Shown piece after piece: positions 1-8,136 of a DNA stretch of 11,784 bases. Both the position numbers and the translations under genes were made by a program. The notes beneath the pieces were generated by a model. The model saw only the letters and a program-made list of their open reading frames with translations, was not told the DNA's origin and did no database searches. Within the stretch, counting starts at the first letter, position 1. Every line of letters starts with the position of its first letter. The stretch covers positions 1 to 11,784 of the forward strand of contig DAOVXM010000025.1 in NCBI GenBank assembly GCA_030636125.1, written 5' to 3'. Source of the DNA: Chloroflexota bacterium (lineage in GTDB: Bacteria; Chloroflexota; Anaerolineae; Anaerolineales; UBA4823).

Positions 1-885
1 GTACTTGTTGACTTCATTCTCGAGTTGGGCTACATAATCATCCAATGCATCGGGGGAGACATGACGGGCCAGCTTGGAGAAGATCGGTATGGATTCGGCT
101 TCCAGGTAGACTTCCTGGAAATACGGGTCTAAGTAGCCGTCGAGCGGGGTGATGCTACCGTCTGGCGCCTCCCAGGTGACATCCAGCATATTGCTGGCAT
201 TGGCAAGCTGACCACGTACAGGGTCAGCGATCACCCAGTCTAGTTTGCACCAGCCTGGCTCATTTGCAACCTCCTCCCATCCGATCACAGCAGGGGTGCC
301 GTCTGGTTTGAAGGCTTCGATCTTACCGGCGCGCATATCCTTGGGCGTCCAGGATACAGGCGAACCAGCTTTTATCGGCGTCCCATCTTTGTTGACCTCA
401 TACGGGTAAGACCCGAACTTGATCTCGATCAATTGGTAAGTGGGTCCTTTTTCAGTGCTCAAAGCTTTTTCCCGGATAAGTTCGGCCAGGATGCGGCAGG
501 CCGCCTCACGTGTGTCGGCCTTTATGTTTACCCGCTCGAAGTAATCGGCATCACCGGGATAACTCTGTATCTTGGACTGCGCCGCTGATCCGGATAATGC
601 CAGAGCGGTCTCCACTAAACCTGGCTGGTCATTGAACTCGACTAAGCGTCCGATCTCGCGGAAATGCTCTAAATCTTCTGGGCTGAAGTCGAGCATGGTG
701 ACTTTGTGCCCGAAGACGCCACTGCTTATATCAACGATTACATTATCGTCATGTGCGTGAGAAGCAGCGATCGCGGTTAACCATTGAAGGGCTTCTTCCT
801 CATCTATCTCGACGCCCAATCGCTGGGCGGATTCAATAATCCGCTCTAATTCAGTAGAAGAGGAGGAGGCTTGGGTATCATTCAT
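1..885 (-). CDS. Unrecognised protein with a nucleotidyltransferase-like GS...DxD pattern (partial)
   Basis: The frame is open from the ATG at 885 down to base 1, giving 295 codons with no stop, so the C-terminus lies outside the window. I do not recognise a named family. Residues 98-115 read SGS, 11 residues, then DADY, which fits the minimal nucleotidyltransferase pattern (h-G-[GS]-x9-13-[DE]-h-[DE]-h). A helix-like stretch follows (about 123-142), then two strand-like stretches (about 150-156 and 213-219). The second, KLDWVI with D216, could supply the third acidic residue of such a fold. The N-terminus is Ser-rich and then acidic and helical. There is no signal peptide or membrane segment, so it is probably cytoplasmic. 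The start overlaps the stop of the upstream exonuclease gene by 8 bases (ATGAATGA), pointing to translational coupling. The coding frame is certain from its length and composition. The nucleotidyltransferase idea rests on one motif and is inference; it could be a degenerate or unrelated fold. Confidence 0.75.
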   Translation of the reverse strand, partial: MNDTQASSSSTELERIIESAQRLGVEIDEEEALQWLTAIAASHAHDDNVIVDISSGVFGHKVTMLDFSPEDLEHFREIGRLVEFNDQPGLVETALALSGSAAQSKIQSYPGDADYFERVNIKADTREAACRILAELIREKALSTEKGPTYQLIEIKFGSYPYEVNKDGTPIKAGSPVSWTPKDMRAGKIEAFKPDGTPAVIGWEEVANEPGWCKLDWVIADPVRGQLANASNMLDVTWEAPDGSITPLDGYLDPYFQEVYLEAESIPIFSKLARHVSPDALDDYVAQLENEVNKY

Positions 886-1510
886 TGTTTTCTCCAGTGT
901 ATTTGTCTGGGGATGTTTTGCCTGATGAGTTATCGTCTTTTTTTGTCCTGCGGGGAGCTTCTGCCAACATCTTCCGAAAGATTTCGGCCTGGTCCATGGC
1001 GTCTCGCAGGGCATGGTGGGTGAGCTGTTGGTCGCCCAGATAGCGTTGGATGACTGAGCGCATGGATGTCTCCGGCCAGGTAACGCCTGTCAAACCCATG
1101 TAAAACGACTTGATGTCCAGGGAGGCATGACCGAAAGGGTTACGACCCAGATAACGGTGGAAATAATCGTTGACGAACATCCAGTCAAATGGGGCGTTAA
1201 AAGCTACGAAAAGAGGTCGTTGGTCTTCAGGGACTGTCTCCTTGAGCCAGTTGTCAAATTGTCTCATGCCATCGGCTGGCTCCATCCCGTATTCTGCCAG
1301 CCTGTCCATTGATAAGCGGCTCACTGCTAGCGCTTCGGGAAGGGCATTCATACTAACCGGTTTCAGTTCCACGTAAAATGTGTTTGGTCTTCCAAAGATG
1401 GTGCAGGCACCAATCGTAAGCAGCGAGTAATCCGCTGGGTTTGGTCCGGCTGTCTCCACATCAACGGAAATGAAGGGCTTGTCTGGGGGATTTATGTTCA
1501 TATCTGTCAT
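878..1510 (-). CDS. DEDDh-family 3'-5' exonuclease (RNase T/DnaQ-like)
   Basis: A 210-residue protein with the full DEDDh exonuclease signature: D17 and E19 in the Exo I motif (VDVETAG), D109 in Exo II (FNAPFDWMF), and H165 with D170 in Exo III (HHALRDA). Family members remove nucleotides from the 3' ends of DNA or RNA using two metal ions. The size fits a stand-alone exonuclease domain, not a polymerase fusion. The last 25 or so residues are charged and probably disordered. I chose the ATG at 1510 because a GAAAGAG sequence sits 7 bases before it; Met4 at 1501 is a weaker alternative. The gene heads a leftward unit and its stop overlaps the start of the next gene. The sequence cannot decide whether it is a proofreading-type subunit, an oligoribonuclease-like enzyme or an RNase T-like trimming enzyme, so I give no symbol. 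Confidence 0.9.
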   Translation of the reverse strand: MTDMNINPPDKPFISVDVETAGPNPADYSLLTIGACTIFGRPNTFYVELKPVSMNALPEALAVSRLSMDRLAEYGMEPADGMRQFDNWLKETVPEDQRPLFVAFNAPFDWMFVNDYFHRYLGRNPFGHASLDIKSFYMGLTGVTWPETSMRSVIQRYLGDQQLTHHALRDAMDQAEIFRKMLAEAPRRTKKDDNSSGKTSPDKYTGENNE

Positions 1511-1562
1511 TTTATATCTCTTTCGCTATGAAGATACACCCCCTACGGTTTTGTCAGTGACT

Positions 1563-1571
1563 AATATACCA
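1563..1571 (-). promoter_or_regulatory. Candidate extended -10 promoter for the exonuclease gene
   Basis: Read on the minus strand this is TGGTATATT, a TGn extension followed by a 5-of-6 match to TATAAT. It lies about 50 bases before the exonuclease start, giving a short leader. No good -35 hexamer is found at 16-18 bases, as is common for extended -10 promoters. Prediction only. Confidence 0.35.
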
Positions 1572-1591
1572 TCATTCTCCCTGCTGGTATA
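1565..1591. repeat. Short dyad (TATACC ... GGTATA) between divergent promoters
   Basis: The half-sites TATACC at 1565-1570 and GGTATA at 1586-1591 are perfect inverted repeats separated by 15 bases. Each overlaps one of the two divergent extended -10 elements, so the symmetry may simply reflect the two promoters. It could also be an operator. A second tiny palindrome, GTCAGTGAC, lies at 1553-1561. Confidence 0.35.
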
Positions 1592-1593
1592 AT
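1585..1593 (+). promoter_or_regulatory. Candidate extended -10 promoter for dnaG-rpoD
   Basis: The sequence TGGTATAAT is a perfect extended -10 element. Its -35 position would fall on the opposing minus-strand -10, and no TTGACA-like hexamer is there. A start of transcription near 1600 would leave a leader of about 140 bases before the dnaG GTG. That leader is AT-rich and contains a three-codon ATG frame at 1716-1727, but I see no riboswitch or strong hairpin in it. Confidence 0.45.
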
Positions 1594-1740
1594 TCGTTCA
1601 CACGACCTTGCTAATCAAACTTTTTCGGTATTCTTCTTCGATGTTTTAAAAAACGGAAATTAAGTTTCATTTGATAATCCACTTAGAAAAATCAAAATCC
1701 CATAAGATCACATACATGAGTCTGTAACCTTAAACCTAAA

Positions 1741-3669
1741 GTGAGCTCAATAGACGAAATCAAAGCCCGTATAGATATAGTAGATTTGGTCTCCGAAACG
1801 GTTCAATTGCGCCGCTCGGGAAAGAACTACACGGGCTTTTGTCCTTTTCATAGCAACACGCGCACGCCAGCCTTTGTCGTTTTCCCTGAGACGGGCACCT
1901 GGCGCTGCTTTGGGCAGTGCAATGAGGGTGGAGACATTTTCGGCTTTATGATGAAGAAAGAGGGTTGGGATTTCCCTGAAACCCTGCGCTACCTGGCTGA
2001 TAAAGCTGGAGTGCAGCTTAAACCTCCCACGCCACAAGAAGAAGCCGTAGCTGAAGAGCACGATCATTTGCGCGCCTTGCTGGAAGAAGCGGCGACATTT
2101 TACCGGCATCAATTAATCAACACCCCCCCAGGACAATCAGCCCATGAGTACCTGCAGCAGCGGAGTTTGAGTGAAGAGACAATTGAAGCTTTCGGTCTGG
2201 GCTATGCTCCCAATTCCTGGGATGCTGCCACAACTCATTTTAAGGCTAAGGGTTATATTGAGCAGGAACTCCTGGACGCCGGTTTGGTCACCGAACGTGA
2301 GAGCGGAGGCGTATATGATCGTTTCCGCCACCGGGTGGTATTCCCAATCCGGGATGAACGCGGGCGCATGGCTGGATTCGGGGCTCGCATCTTGAACCCT
2401 GACGATCTGCCGAAATTCCTCAATTCCCCTCAAACGGCTGTTTTCGATAAAGGGCATTTACTCTACGGTCTTGACCGCGCCCGCAAGCCCATTCGAGCCC
2501 AGGACCAGGTCGTGATCGTTGAAGGGTATCTGGATGTGATCGCTCTCCACCAGGCGGGGTATGCCAATGCAGTTTCCCCAATGGGTACAGCTCTCACTGA
2601 TCATCAGCTTAACTTGCTCAAGCGCTTTTCCCGCCGCATAATATTGGCACTCGATCCTGACGCGGCTGGTGACAAGGCTACTCTGCGTGGCCTTGAGATT
2701 GCACGCCAAACCCTGGACCGGGAATCGGACCCCGTCTTCGATGCGCGTGGCCTGCTGCGCCACGAAGCTCGTTTGAGGGCTGATATTCGAGTGACGACTT
2801 TGCCGGAAGGGATGGACCCGGATGATGTGGTCAACCGCGATCCCGAAGAATGGGAGCGTATCATTGAGAACGCCAAGCCCATCGTCGCTCATGTTATGGA
2901 TACACTGTCAGCCTCCTATGACCTGGACGATGCTAAAGCCAAGGACGAAATCGCTTCGCAGGTCTTGCCGCTGATTAAGGATATCCCAAGCGCAATTGAA
3001 CGCGATACTTACCGTCAGCGTCTCGCTCGTCTCTTGCGCGTGGATGAACGCGCGTTATTAAGTGAGCCACGTAGCCGGCCTCCAAGCCGGAGGCGTTATC
3101 GATCGCGCAAATCTACTGAAACACGGAAAGCTGAACCAGCGGTAACCCCTATGTCAAGCAGTTACTCGCTGGAAGCCCATGCGCTGGGCGTACTTCTTCG
3201 TCGCCCAGACTTGCTCTATAAAGTAGATCGTTACCTGCAAGAGGAGGGTTTGAGTCGCCTGTCTCAGGATGATTTCCAGCATGCTGACCATCAGACCATA
3301 TTGAGCACCCTCCGGGATTCGATCAACCAAGATATGGCCGAACCGCTCAATTACATGCTTAATAGCCTTTCCCTGCCCATGATGGAAGTGGCGGACGATC
3401 TATTAGCGCGGACAGAGAACCTTGATCCAAACGAGGGCCGTGTCCTGGGAGACTTATTGCGCACATTATTGGATTTACGCCATCGATATGTTCGCCAAAG
3501 TATCGAACATCTGCAGTATTTAATGAAAGATGCGCAGGGGCAAGGTGACTTAATGGCCACACAGTATCAGCAATCTATGGTACAACATATTAGCATCCGC
3601 CATAGGCTGGATCGGGCGCGCGGGCACTATAGTAGCCGAATGTCGCCAGATCACAAATTGGGGACCTAA
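1741..3669 (+). CDS. dnaG: DNA primase DnaG
   Basis: Bacterial primase that makes RNA primers at the replication fork. The 642-residue protein has the expected domain order. The N-terminal zinc-binding domain carries C34, H37, C56 and C60. The catalytic core includes the motifs around FGLGYAP and HRVVFPI. The TOPRIM domain has EGYLDV at 261-266 and D305/D307 in LDPDAAG as metal-binding acidic residues. A C-terminal helicase-binding-like domain begins near residue 475. The last zinc ligand pair is spaced C-x3-C (CFGQC), whereas the usual spacing is C-x2-C. The start is a GTG: an in-frame stop at 1717 leaves no upstream alternative, and the N-terminus [17 protein letters not shown] aligns with the family. 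No clear Shine-Dalgarno sequence precedes it. rpoD begins 4 bases after the stop, so the two genes are almost surely co-transcribed, as in the classical macromolecular-synthesis operon. Confidence 0.97.
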   Translation: MSSIDEIKARIDIVDLVSETVQLRRSGKNYTGFCPFHSNTRTPAFVVFPETGTWRCFGQCNEGGDIFGFMMKKEGWDFPETLRYLADKAGVQLKPPTPQEEAVAEEHDHLRALLEEAATFYRHQLINTPPGQSAHEYLQQRSLSEETIEAFGLGYAPNSWDAATTHFKAKGYIEQELLDAGLVTERESGGVYDRFRHRVVFPIRDERGRMAGFGARILNPDDLPKFLNSPQTAVFDKGHLLYGLDRARKPIRAQDQVVIVEGYLDVIALHQAGYANAVSPMGTALTDHQLNLLKRFSRRIILALDPDAAGDKATLRGLEIARQTLDRESDPVFDARGLLRHEARLRADIRVTTLPEGMDPDDVVNRDPEEWERIIENAKPIVAHVMDTLSASYDLDDAKAKDEIASQVLPLIKDIPSAIERDTYRQRLARLLRVDERALLSEPRSRPPSRRRYRSRKSTETRKAEPAVTPMSSSYSLEAHALGVLLRRPDLLYKVDRYLQEEGLSRLSQDDFQHADHQTILSTLRDSINQDMAEPLNYMLNSLSLPMMEVADDLLARTENLDPNEGRVLGDLLRTLLDLRHRYVRQSIEHLQYLMKDAQGQGDLMATQYQQSMVQHISIRHRLDRARGHYSSRMSPDHKLGT

Positions 3670-3673
3670 GATC

Positions 3674-5380
3674 ATGAGCAAAAGCTCCGATTCCCCTGAA
3701 TCTTCCCGAAAAGTACCTGCTAATCCGGAAGAAACCCAAGAAGAAAATATAGACATCCGCGAAGCGTTGCCTATTAATAATATAGGTGATTTGCTGGTGG
3801 AGATAAATAACACTCAAGGTATTGAAGAGCCTGACAGTGAGACCCTGGCATTGGAAGCCAAAGAATTGGATAAAATAGCCAAGGAGAAGCCCCTACAAGT
3901 GCTTGAAAGGCCCGATATAGTGATGGAGTTGGGCGAAGACCCGATTCGTCTTTACTTAAAGGAAATCGGGGAGATAGATTTGTTGGACACGGATCGGGAG
4001 TTTTGGTTGGCTACCCAACTGGCGGCCCCCCAGCGGATTGATCTGTTGAGCCGCGGGCACCCAATCGCCCGGCGAGGTTCTGAAGGTCGCGAGCAGCGCA
4101 TCGTTCCCCAGAGCATTTTCCAGGCATTATTTGTTGAATTGAGTACCGCCTGGAAGCGCGTCATTGAAGATACCACCCGTCTGGGTTTCGATTGTCCTGA
4201 CCTGGGTTTGATTATATCTGAGGCACAGATGCTGCGCGAAACTTGGGATATAGATACTCCTTCATATCTGCGGGCTTATTTGGATAATGGTTTCTGGGGT
4301 ATTGATCCACTTTGGGATGGTGTCGCCCGCAATGCTTTTGATGTCTTCCTTTACCTTTATATGTTGCCCGACACTTTAGCCACCTCTCTCCTGGAGTATG
4401 TCGAAGAGCATGGGGATTTGCCCCCTGAAGATAGGCTGCCCTCACCTGACTTTTTGGATGAGGATATGGGAGCAGAGACCAGCCATTCACTCTCCAACTC
4501 ATTCCTTTCACGTCACATGCCTCCAGATGAGCTGCTACAGACTGAATTGGACGATATACGCGTGCGCGCAGAGGAGGCACAAAATGCCGTCATCCGCGCC
4601 AATTTGCGCCTGGTTGTGAGCGTAGCTAAGCGTTATATTGGAAGGGGAAGCACGTTCCTGGACCTGATTCAAGAGGGCAATATTGGCTTGCTGAGGGCAG
4701 TGTCGAAGTTTGATCCTACGCGCGGCTATAAGTTCAGCACATACGCTACCTGGTGGATCCGGCAGTCGGTCAGTCGGTCTATAGCTGATCAAGCCCGCAC
4801 CATCCGTATACCAGTGCATATTTTCGAATCGATCAATCGTCTATTGCGTGTCCAGCGCAAACTTGTTCAGCAGTTGGGCCGTGAGCCATCAAGTGAAGAG
4901 CTTGCGCTTGAGGCTGGTTACCTGGACGAGATGGATCAAAATGCCATTGCTCAGGCTAAAGTGGATAATATTCCCATACCACCTGACATGCACCGTCGCT
5001 TGACCCGGGCTGCTGCCAAAGTGAATCGCATACTGCGCGCAGCAGAAGAGCCAATGTCTCTCGAGAGCCCTGTGGGGGGTGAAGATAACAGTCAATTGGG
5101 TGATTTCATTGAGGATGAAGATGCATTGGAACCGATGGATGCCGCCGCTCGCGAGATGTTGCGTGAGTCGGTGAAGAATGCGTTAGCTGTGCTTTCCGAC
5201 CGGGAACGCCAGGTGCTCGAGCTTCGCTTCGGACTGGCGGATGGTACGGACCATACGCTGGAAGAAGTTGGCCAGTACTTCAGCGTGACGCGTGAGCGAA
5301 TTCGCCAGATTGAGTCAAAAGCTTTGCGTAAATTGCGCCATCCCACCCGTAGCCGCCATCTACGCGATTACCTTGGTTGA
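3674..5380 (+). CDS. rpoD: Primary RNA polymerase sigma factor (sigma-70 / SigA)
   Basis: Directs RNA polymerase to housekeeping promoters. The 568-residue protein has region 1.2 ([11 protein letters not shown] from residue 89), region 2 ([18 protein letters not shown] from 304, with [12 protein letters not shown] at 353-364 for -10 recognition and melting), regions 3.0-3.2 (ending in SLESPVGG...LGDFIEDE), and region 4 with the helix-turn-helix ([21 protein letters not shown] at 527-547) that reads the -35 element. Presence of region 1.2 and a long non-conserved region of roughly 185 residues between 1.2 and 2.1 marks it as a primary, not alternative, sigma factor. About 20 extra residues sit in region 3 (around [18 protein letters not shown]). 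The acidic N-terminal 85 residues do not clearly match region 1.1. The ATG at 3674 follows the dnaG stop by 4 bases; its ribosome site, if any, is weak and lies inside dnaG. Confidence 0.97.
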   Translation: MSKSSDSPESSRKVPANPEETQEENIDIREALPINNIGDLLVEINNTQGIEEPDSETLALEAKELDKIAKEKPLQVLERPDIVMELGEDPIRLYLKEIGEIDLLDTDREFWLATQLAAPQRIDLLSRGHPIARRGSEGREQRIVPQSIFQALFVELSTAWKRVIEDTTRLGFDCPDLGLIISEAQMLRETWDIDTPSYLRAYLDNGFWGIDPLWDGVARNAFDVFLYLYMLPDTLATSLLEYVEEHGDLPPEDRLPSPDFLDEDMGAETSHSLSNSFLSRHMPPDELLQTELDDIRVRAEEAQNAVIRANLRLVVSVAKRYIGRGSTFLDLIQEGNIGLLRAVSKFDPTRGYKFSTYATWWIRQSVSRSIADQARTIRIPVHIFESINRLLRVQRKLVQQLGREPSSEELALEAGYLDEMDQNAIAQAKVDNIPIPPDMHRRLTRAAAKVNRILRAAEEPMSLESPVGGEDNSQLGDFIEDEDALEPMDAAAREMLRESVKNALAVLSDRERQVLELRFGLADGTDHTLEEVGQYFSVTRERIRQIESKALRKLRHPTRSRHLRDYLG

Positions 5381-5421
5381 TGGCTTGTCCCCTCTTTGTG
5401 AAAATTTGCACTCACCCTACC

Positions 5422-5446
5422 TGCTATAAACATCCTGTGATATACT
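5422..5446 (+). promoter_or_regulatory. Candidate promoter region of the nuo operon (two extended -10 elements)
   Basis: Two extended -10 sequences follow rpoD: TGCTATAAA at 5422-5430 and TGATATACT at 5438-5446. Neither has a convincing -35 hexamer. The second would start transcription about 50-60 bases before nuoA. No intrinsic terminator with a T-run is visible after rpoD, so read-through from dnaG-rpoD into nuo remains possible. Prediction only. Confidence 0.4.
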
Positions 5447-5509
5447 TCAGAGCGATTGCCTCCGGGTAACCTTGTCACTTAATACGACCCACTGGTGAGG
5501 AAGATTATT

Positions 5510-5866
5510 ATGTTCCTTGAATACATCCCCATCGCGATCTTAATCATTTTAGCTATCGGCCTTGCGGTCCTAATTGTTATCCTTGGCCATGCCTTTGGGC
5601 CACGCCGCCCTACCCCAACGAAATCAATGCCGTATGAGTCCGGCATGACCCCCATTGGTCCAGGTACTCGAAGAATGCCGGTCAAGTTCTACCTGGTGGC
5701 GGTGCTCTTCATCTTGTTTGATATAGAAGTGATCTTCTTTCTCCCATGGGCGGTTGTCTTCCGCCGTCTGGGTCTTTTTGGCTTGATAGAAATGTTTGTG
5801 TTTATCTTTATCTTATTGGTAGGTTACATTTACGCGTGGAAGAAAGGAGCACTCGAATGGGAGTAG
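5510..5866 (+). CDS. nuoA: NADH-quinone oxidoreductase subunit A
   Basis: Small membrane subunit of complex I at the junction of the peripheral and membrane arms. The 118-residue protein has three hydrophobic segments (about 6-28, 59-83 and 89-109). The loop after segment 1 contains the family motif MPYESGMTP (40-48). The second segment contains [11 protein letters not shown], where D71 and E73 correspond to the conserved acidic pair. I start at the ATG at 5510 because GGTGAGG (5494-5500) is a good ribosome-binding site for it. An in-frame GTG at 5495 lies inside that site and would add five residues (MRKII) without a site of its own. First gene of the nuo cluster; its last 10 bases overlap nuoB. 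Confidence 0.95.
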   Translation: MFLEYIPIAILIILAIGLAVLIVILGHAFGPRRPTPTKSMPYESGMTPIGPGTRRMPVKFYLVAVLFILFDIEVIFFLPWAVVFRRLGLFGLIEMFVFIFILLVGYIYAWKKGALEWE

Positions 5867-6339
5867 AACAAAAGCTGGGTAATATGGGGGTGGTCACTAC
5901 CTCTTTAGAAATGGCTGTCAACTGGAGCCGCACCAGGGCGATGTGGCCCTTGTTATCCGGTTTGGCCTGTTGCGCCATTGAAATGATGTCGGCCCAGGCT
6001 TCGCATTATGATATGAGCCGTTTTGGTATGGAATTGATGCGGGCCAGTCCCCGCCAGTCGGATTTGTTGATTGTTGCTGGGCGGGTATCACGTAAAATGG
6101 CACCTGTTATACGCCGTCTGTACGACCAGCTGCCCGACCCCAAGTGGGCTATTGCCATGGGTGATTGCGCCTCATGTGGGGGTGTATTTAACAACTATGC
6201 CATTGTTCAGGGTGTAGATGAGGTTATTCCGGTGGATGTATATGTGGCCGGTTGTCCCCCGCGTCCCGAAAGTTTGATCCATGGTATTCTCACCTTATAC
6301 GATAAAGTACAAAGTGAGAGCATAACCACTTGGAAATGA
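5857..6339 (+). CDS. nuoB: NADH-quinone oxidoreductase subunit B (cluster N2 subunit)
   Basis: Peripheral-arm subunit holding the terminal [4Fe-4S] cluster N2, which passes electrons to quinone. The 160-residue protein has the N2 ligands as the tandem C38-C39 ([10 protein letters not shown]), C104 (GDCASCGG) and C133 (GCPPRPE). The family motifs [19 protein letters not shown] and [11 protein letters not shown] are intact. The frame is open further upstream within nuoA, but the ATG at 5857 is preceded by AAAGGAG at 5843-5849 and gives the standard N-terminus, so I use it. This start lies inside the end of nuoA (10-base overlap), consistent with coupled translation. The residues before GLACC ([18 protein letters not shown]) form the amphipathic helix region that contacts the membrane. 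Confidence 0.97.
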   Translation: MGVEQKLGNMGVVTTSLEMAVNWSRTRAMWPLLSGLACCAIEMMSAQASHYDMSRFGMELMRASPRQSDLLIVAGRVSRKMAPVIRRLYDQLPDPKWAIAMGDCASCGGVFNNYAIVQGVDEVIPVDVYVAGCPPRPESLIHGILTLYDKVQSESITTWK

Positions 6340-6370
6340 TATATCTTATTCCAACACTCCGAGATAAATT

Positions 6371-6883
6371 ATGAGCGATTACCTCCAATCGGTCCTCCAG
6401 ACCCTGATAGAACGTTTTGAGGTCGAAAAGCGGACTTTTCGCGATGAAACAACGCTGTTCGTGAGACCCGAAAATATTGTCGAAGTTTGCCGCACTTTAC
6501 GGGATGATTTTGACTTCAACATGCTTGCCAGTCAAACGGCGGTGGACTACTGGCCTCAAGATGATCCCAGGTTTAATGTGGTTTACCAGATGCATTCCCT
6601 GCCTCACAATATTTACCTGTGTTTGCGTGTACCGGTATCAGGGCAGAATCCCACCGTTCCTTCGATTGTAGGCATATTCCCGAATGCGAAGTGGCACGAG
6701 CGCGAATTATGGGACATGTTTGGTATACGTTTTGAGGGTCATCCAGACCTGAGGCGTATTTTAATGCCTTACGAGTGGGAGGGTCATCCACTGCGCAAAG
6801 ATTACCCATTGGGGTATGAAGAAGTCCAATTCACTTTCAACTATGATGAGATCGATTTGCGCAAGCCCTATGTTAAAGAGTGA
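6371..6883 (+). CDS. nuoC: NADH-quinone oxidoreductase subunit C (30 kDa)
   Basis: Peripheral-arm subunit of complex I that packs against NuoD and binds no cofactor. The 170-residue protein is typical of separate NuoC proteins, so there is no fusion with NuoD here. It has the 30 kDa signature [10 protein letters not shown] at 110-119 and the following block [21 protein letters not shown]. It starts 31 bases after nuoB. The ribosome site before the ATG is weak (GAGAT at 6361-6365), so translation may depend partly on the upstream gene. Confidence 0.95.
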   Translation: MSDYLQSVLQTLIERFEVEKRTFRDETTLFVRPENIVEVCRTLRDDFDFNMLASQTAVDYWPQDDPRFNVVYQMHSLPHNIYLCLRVPVSGQNPTVPSIVGIFPNAKWHERELWDMFGIRFEGHPDLRRILMPYEWEGHPLRKDYPLGYEEVQFTFNYDEIDLRKPYVKE

Positions 6884-6906
6884 GTGACACGTTGTAAGAG
6901 GACATT

Positions 6907-8136
6907 ATGCCCCAACTCGAAGAAGTCACCTTAGATGAAATAAGACACCTGGTTTCTGAGCGTGCCATCGCAGGGGAAACCATGTTGCTCAATATGGGAC
7001 CGCAGCACCCCAGCACCCATGGTGTATTACGTTTGTTGTTAGAGCTTGACGGGGAGATAGTTGTCAATTGTGTCCCGGATATTGGCTATCTGCATACCGG
7101 TATTGAGAAGAACATGGAAGCCAAGACTTACGAGAAAGCCGAGGTTATGACAGACCGCTTGGATTATCTGAACACGGTCGGCAACAACCTGGCCTATTGT
7201 ATGGCAGTTGAAAAACTGGTCGATCTCGATGTCCCAGTTCGCGCCCAGGTCATTCGCGTTATCTTAACTGAGTTGCAACGCATCGCTTCTCACCTGGTGT
7301 GGCTAGCCACCCAGTCGCTCGACCTGGCTGCCATGTCGGTCTTCCTGTACTGCTTCCGTGAGCGCGAGCATATACTTGATATCCTCGAAATGGTTTCCGG
7401 ACAGCGCATGATGACCACCTATATCCGTCCTGGTGGCTTGTGGCGGGATGTACCGGTCGAATTCGAGGCTGCGGTGCGCGAGTTTATTGAGTATTTCCCG
7501 CGGCGCATTAACGAGTACGAAGCCCTATTAACCAAGAACCCAATCTACATCGACCGCACTAAAGGCATCGGCGTCATCTCTGGTGAGGATGCTATCCATT
7601 GGGGTTTGACCGGCCCCACCTTACGAGGGTCGGGTGTCAGTTATGACCTGCGCAAGGCGCGTCCTTATATGGGTTATGAGCAATATGACTTTGAGGTAGC
7701 CGTAGAGCAAGCGGGAGATGTGTACGCCCGTTACCAGGTTCGTATCGAAGAAATGCGCCAGTCCTTGCGTATCGTTGAGCAAGCTTTGGACAAGCTGCCG
7801 TATGGCCCTGTGCGCAGCAATAACCGCAAGTTTGTGCCGCCACCCCGTTCTGAGTTGGGCACCAGCATGGAGGCGCTGATCCATCATTTCAAGCTGTGGA
7901 CGGAAGGTTTTGACGCCCCGAAGGGCTCGGTCTACGTCCCGGTAGAATCGCCCCGTGGTGAGTTGGGTGTCTTTCTGGAAGGGGATGGTGGACCTAAACC
8001 TTATCGCGTGCATTGGCGCACACCTTCCTTCATTCATTTACAGGCATTGCCGAAGTTAAGCCAGGGCCTTCTAGTGGCTGACCTGGTAGCGATCATCGGT
8101 AGCATTGACATTGTTTTGGGAGACGCAGATCGGTGA
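6907..8136 (+). CDS. nuoD: NADH-quinone oxidoreductase subunit D (49 kDa, quinone site)
   Basis: Forms most of the quinone-binding pocket near cluster N2. The 409-residue protein contains the MGPQHPSTHG motif with H38, and Y87 in TDRLDYL. These are the two residues expected to contact the quinone headgroup; both carry the same numbers as in the Thermus subunit as I recall it. The C-terminus ends in SIDIVLGDADR, the family's terminal motif derived from the ancestral hydrogenase large subunit. The hydrogenase nickel-site cysteines are absent, as expected for complex I. The ATG at 6907 is preceded by AAGAGGA. The stop overlaps the nuoE start by 4 bases. Confidence 0.97.
   Translation: MPQLEEVTLDEIRHLVSERAIAGETMLLNMGPQHPSTHGVLRLLLELDGEIVVNCVPDIGYLHTGIEKNMEAKTYEKAEVMTDRLDYLNTVGNNLAYCMAVEKLVDLDVPVRAQVIRVILTELQRIASHLVWLATQSLDLAAMSVFLYCFREREHILDILEMVSGQRMMTTYIRPGGLWRDVPVEFEAAVREFIEYFPRRINEYEALLTKNPIYIDRTKGIGVISGEDAIHWGLTGPTLRGSGVSYDLRKARPYMGYEQYDFEVAVEQAGDVYARYQVRIEEMRQSLRIVEQALDKLPYGPVRSNNRKFVPPPRSELGTSMEALIHHFKLWTEGFDAPKGSVYVPVESPRGELGVFLEGDGGPKPYRVHWRTPSFIHLQALPKLSQGLLVADLVAIIGSIDIVLGDADR

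Noticed and set aside
1..1510. Toxin-antitoxin or defence module for the exonuclease/unknown pair
   Set aside because: No antitoxin-like partner, mobile element or other defence gene is nearby; the pair sits beside core replication and respiration genes and sizes do not fit a typical toxin-antitoxin pair.
1640..1655. Terminator or hairpin at the GTTTTAAAAAAC sequence
   Set aside because: It is a simple A/T run with very weak pairing and no G/C stem.
4212..4580. A 122-codon minus-strand open frame inside rpoD
   Set aside because: It overlaps the sigma factor's variable region, but the forward frame is continuous across it and the reverse product resembles no family.
5551..5865. Longer nuoB starting within nuoA (ATG at 5746)
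   Set aside because: The extra 37 residues are nuoA sequence read in another frame; the ATG at 5857 has a good ribosome site and gives the family N-terminus.
7621..8037. A 138-codon minus-strand open frame inside nuoD
   Set aside because: It lies wholly within a well-supported conserved gene, has no recognisable domain or ribosome site, and is best explained as a shadow of nuoD codon use.
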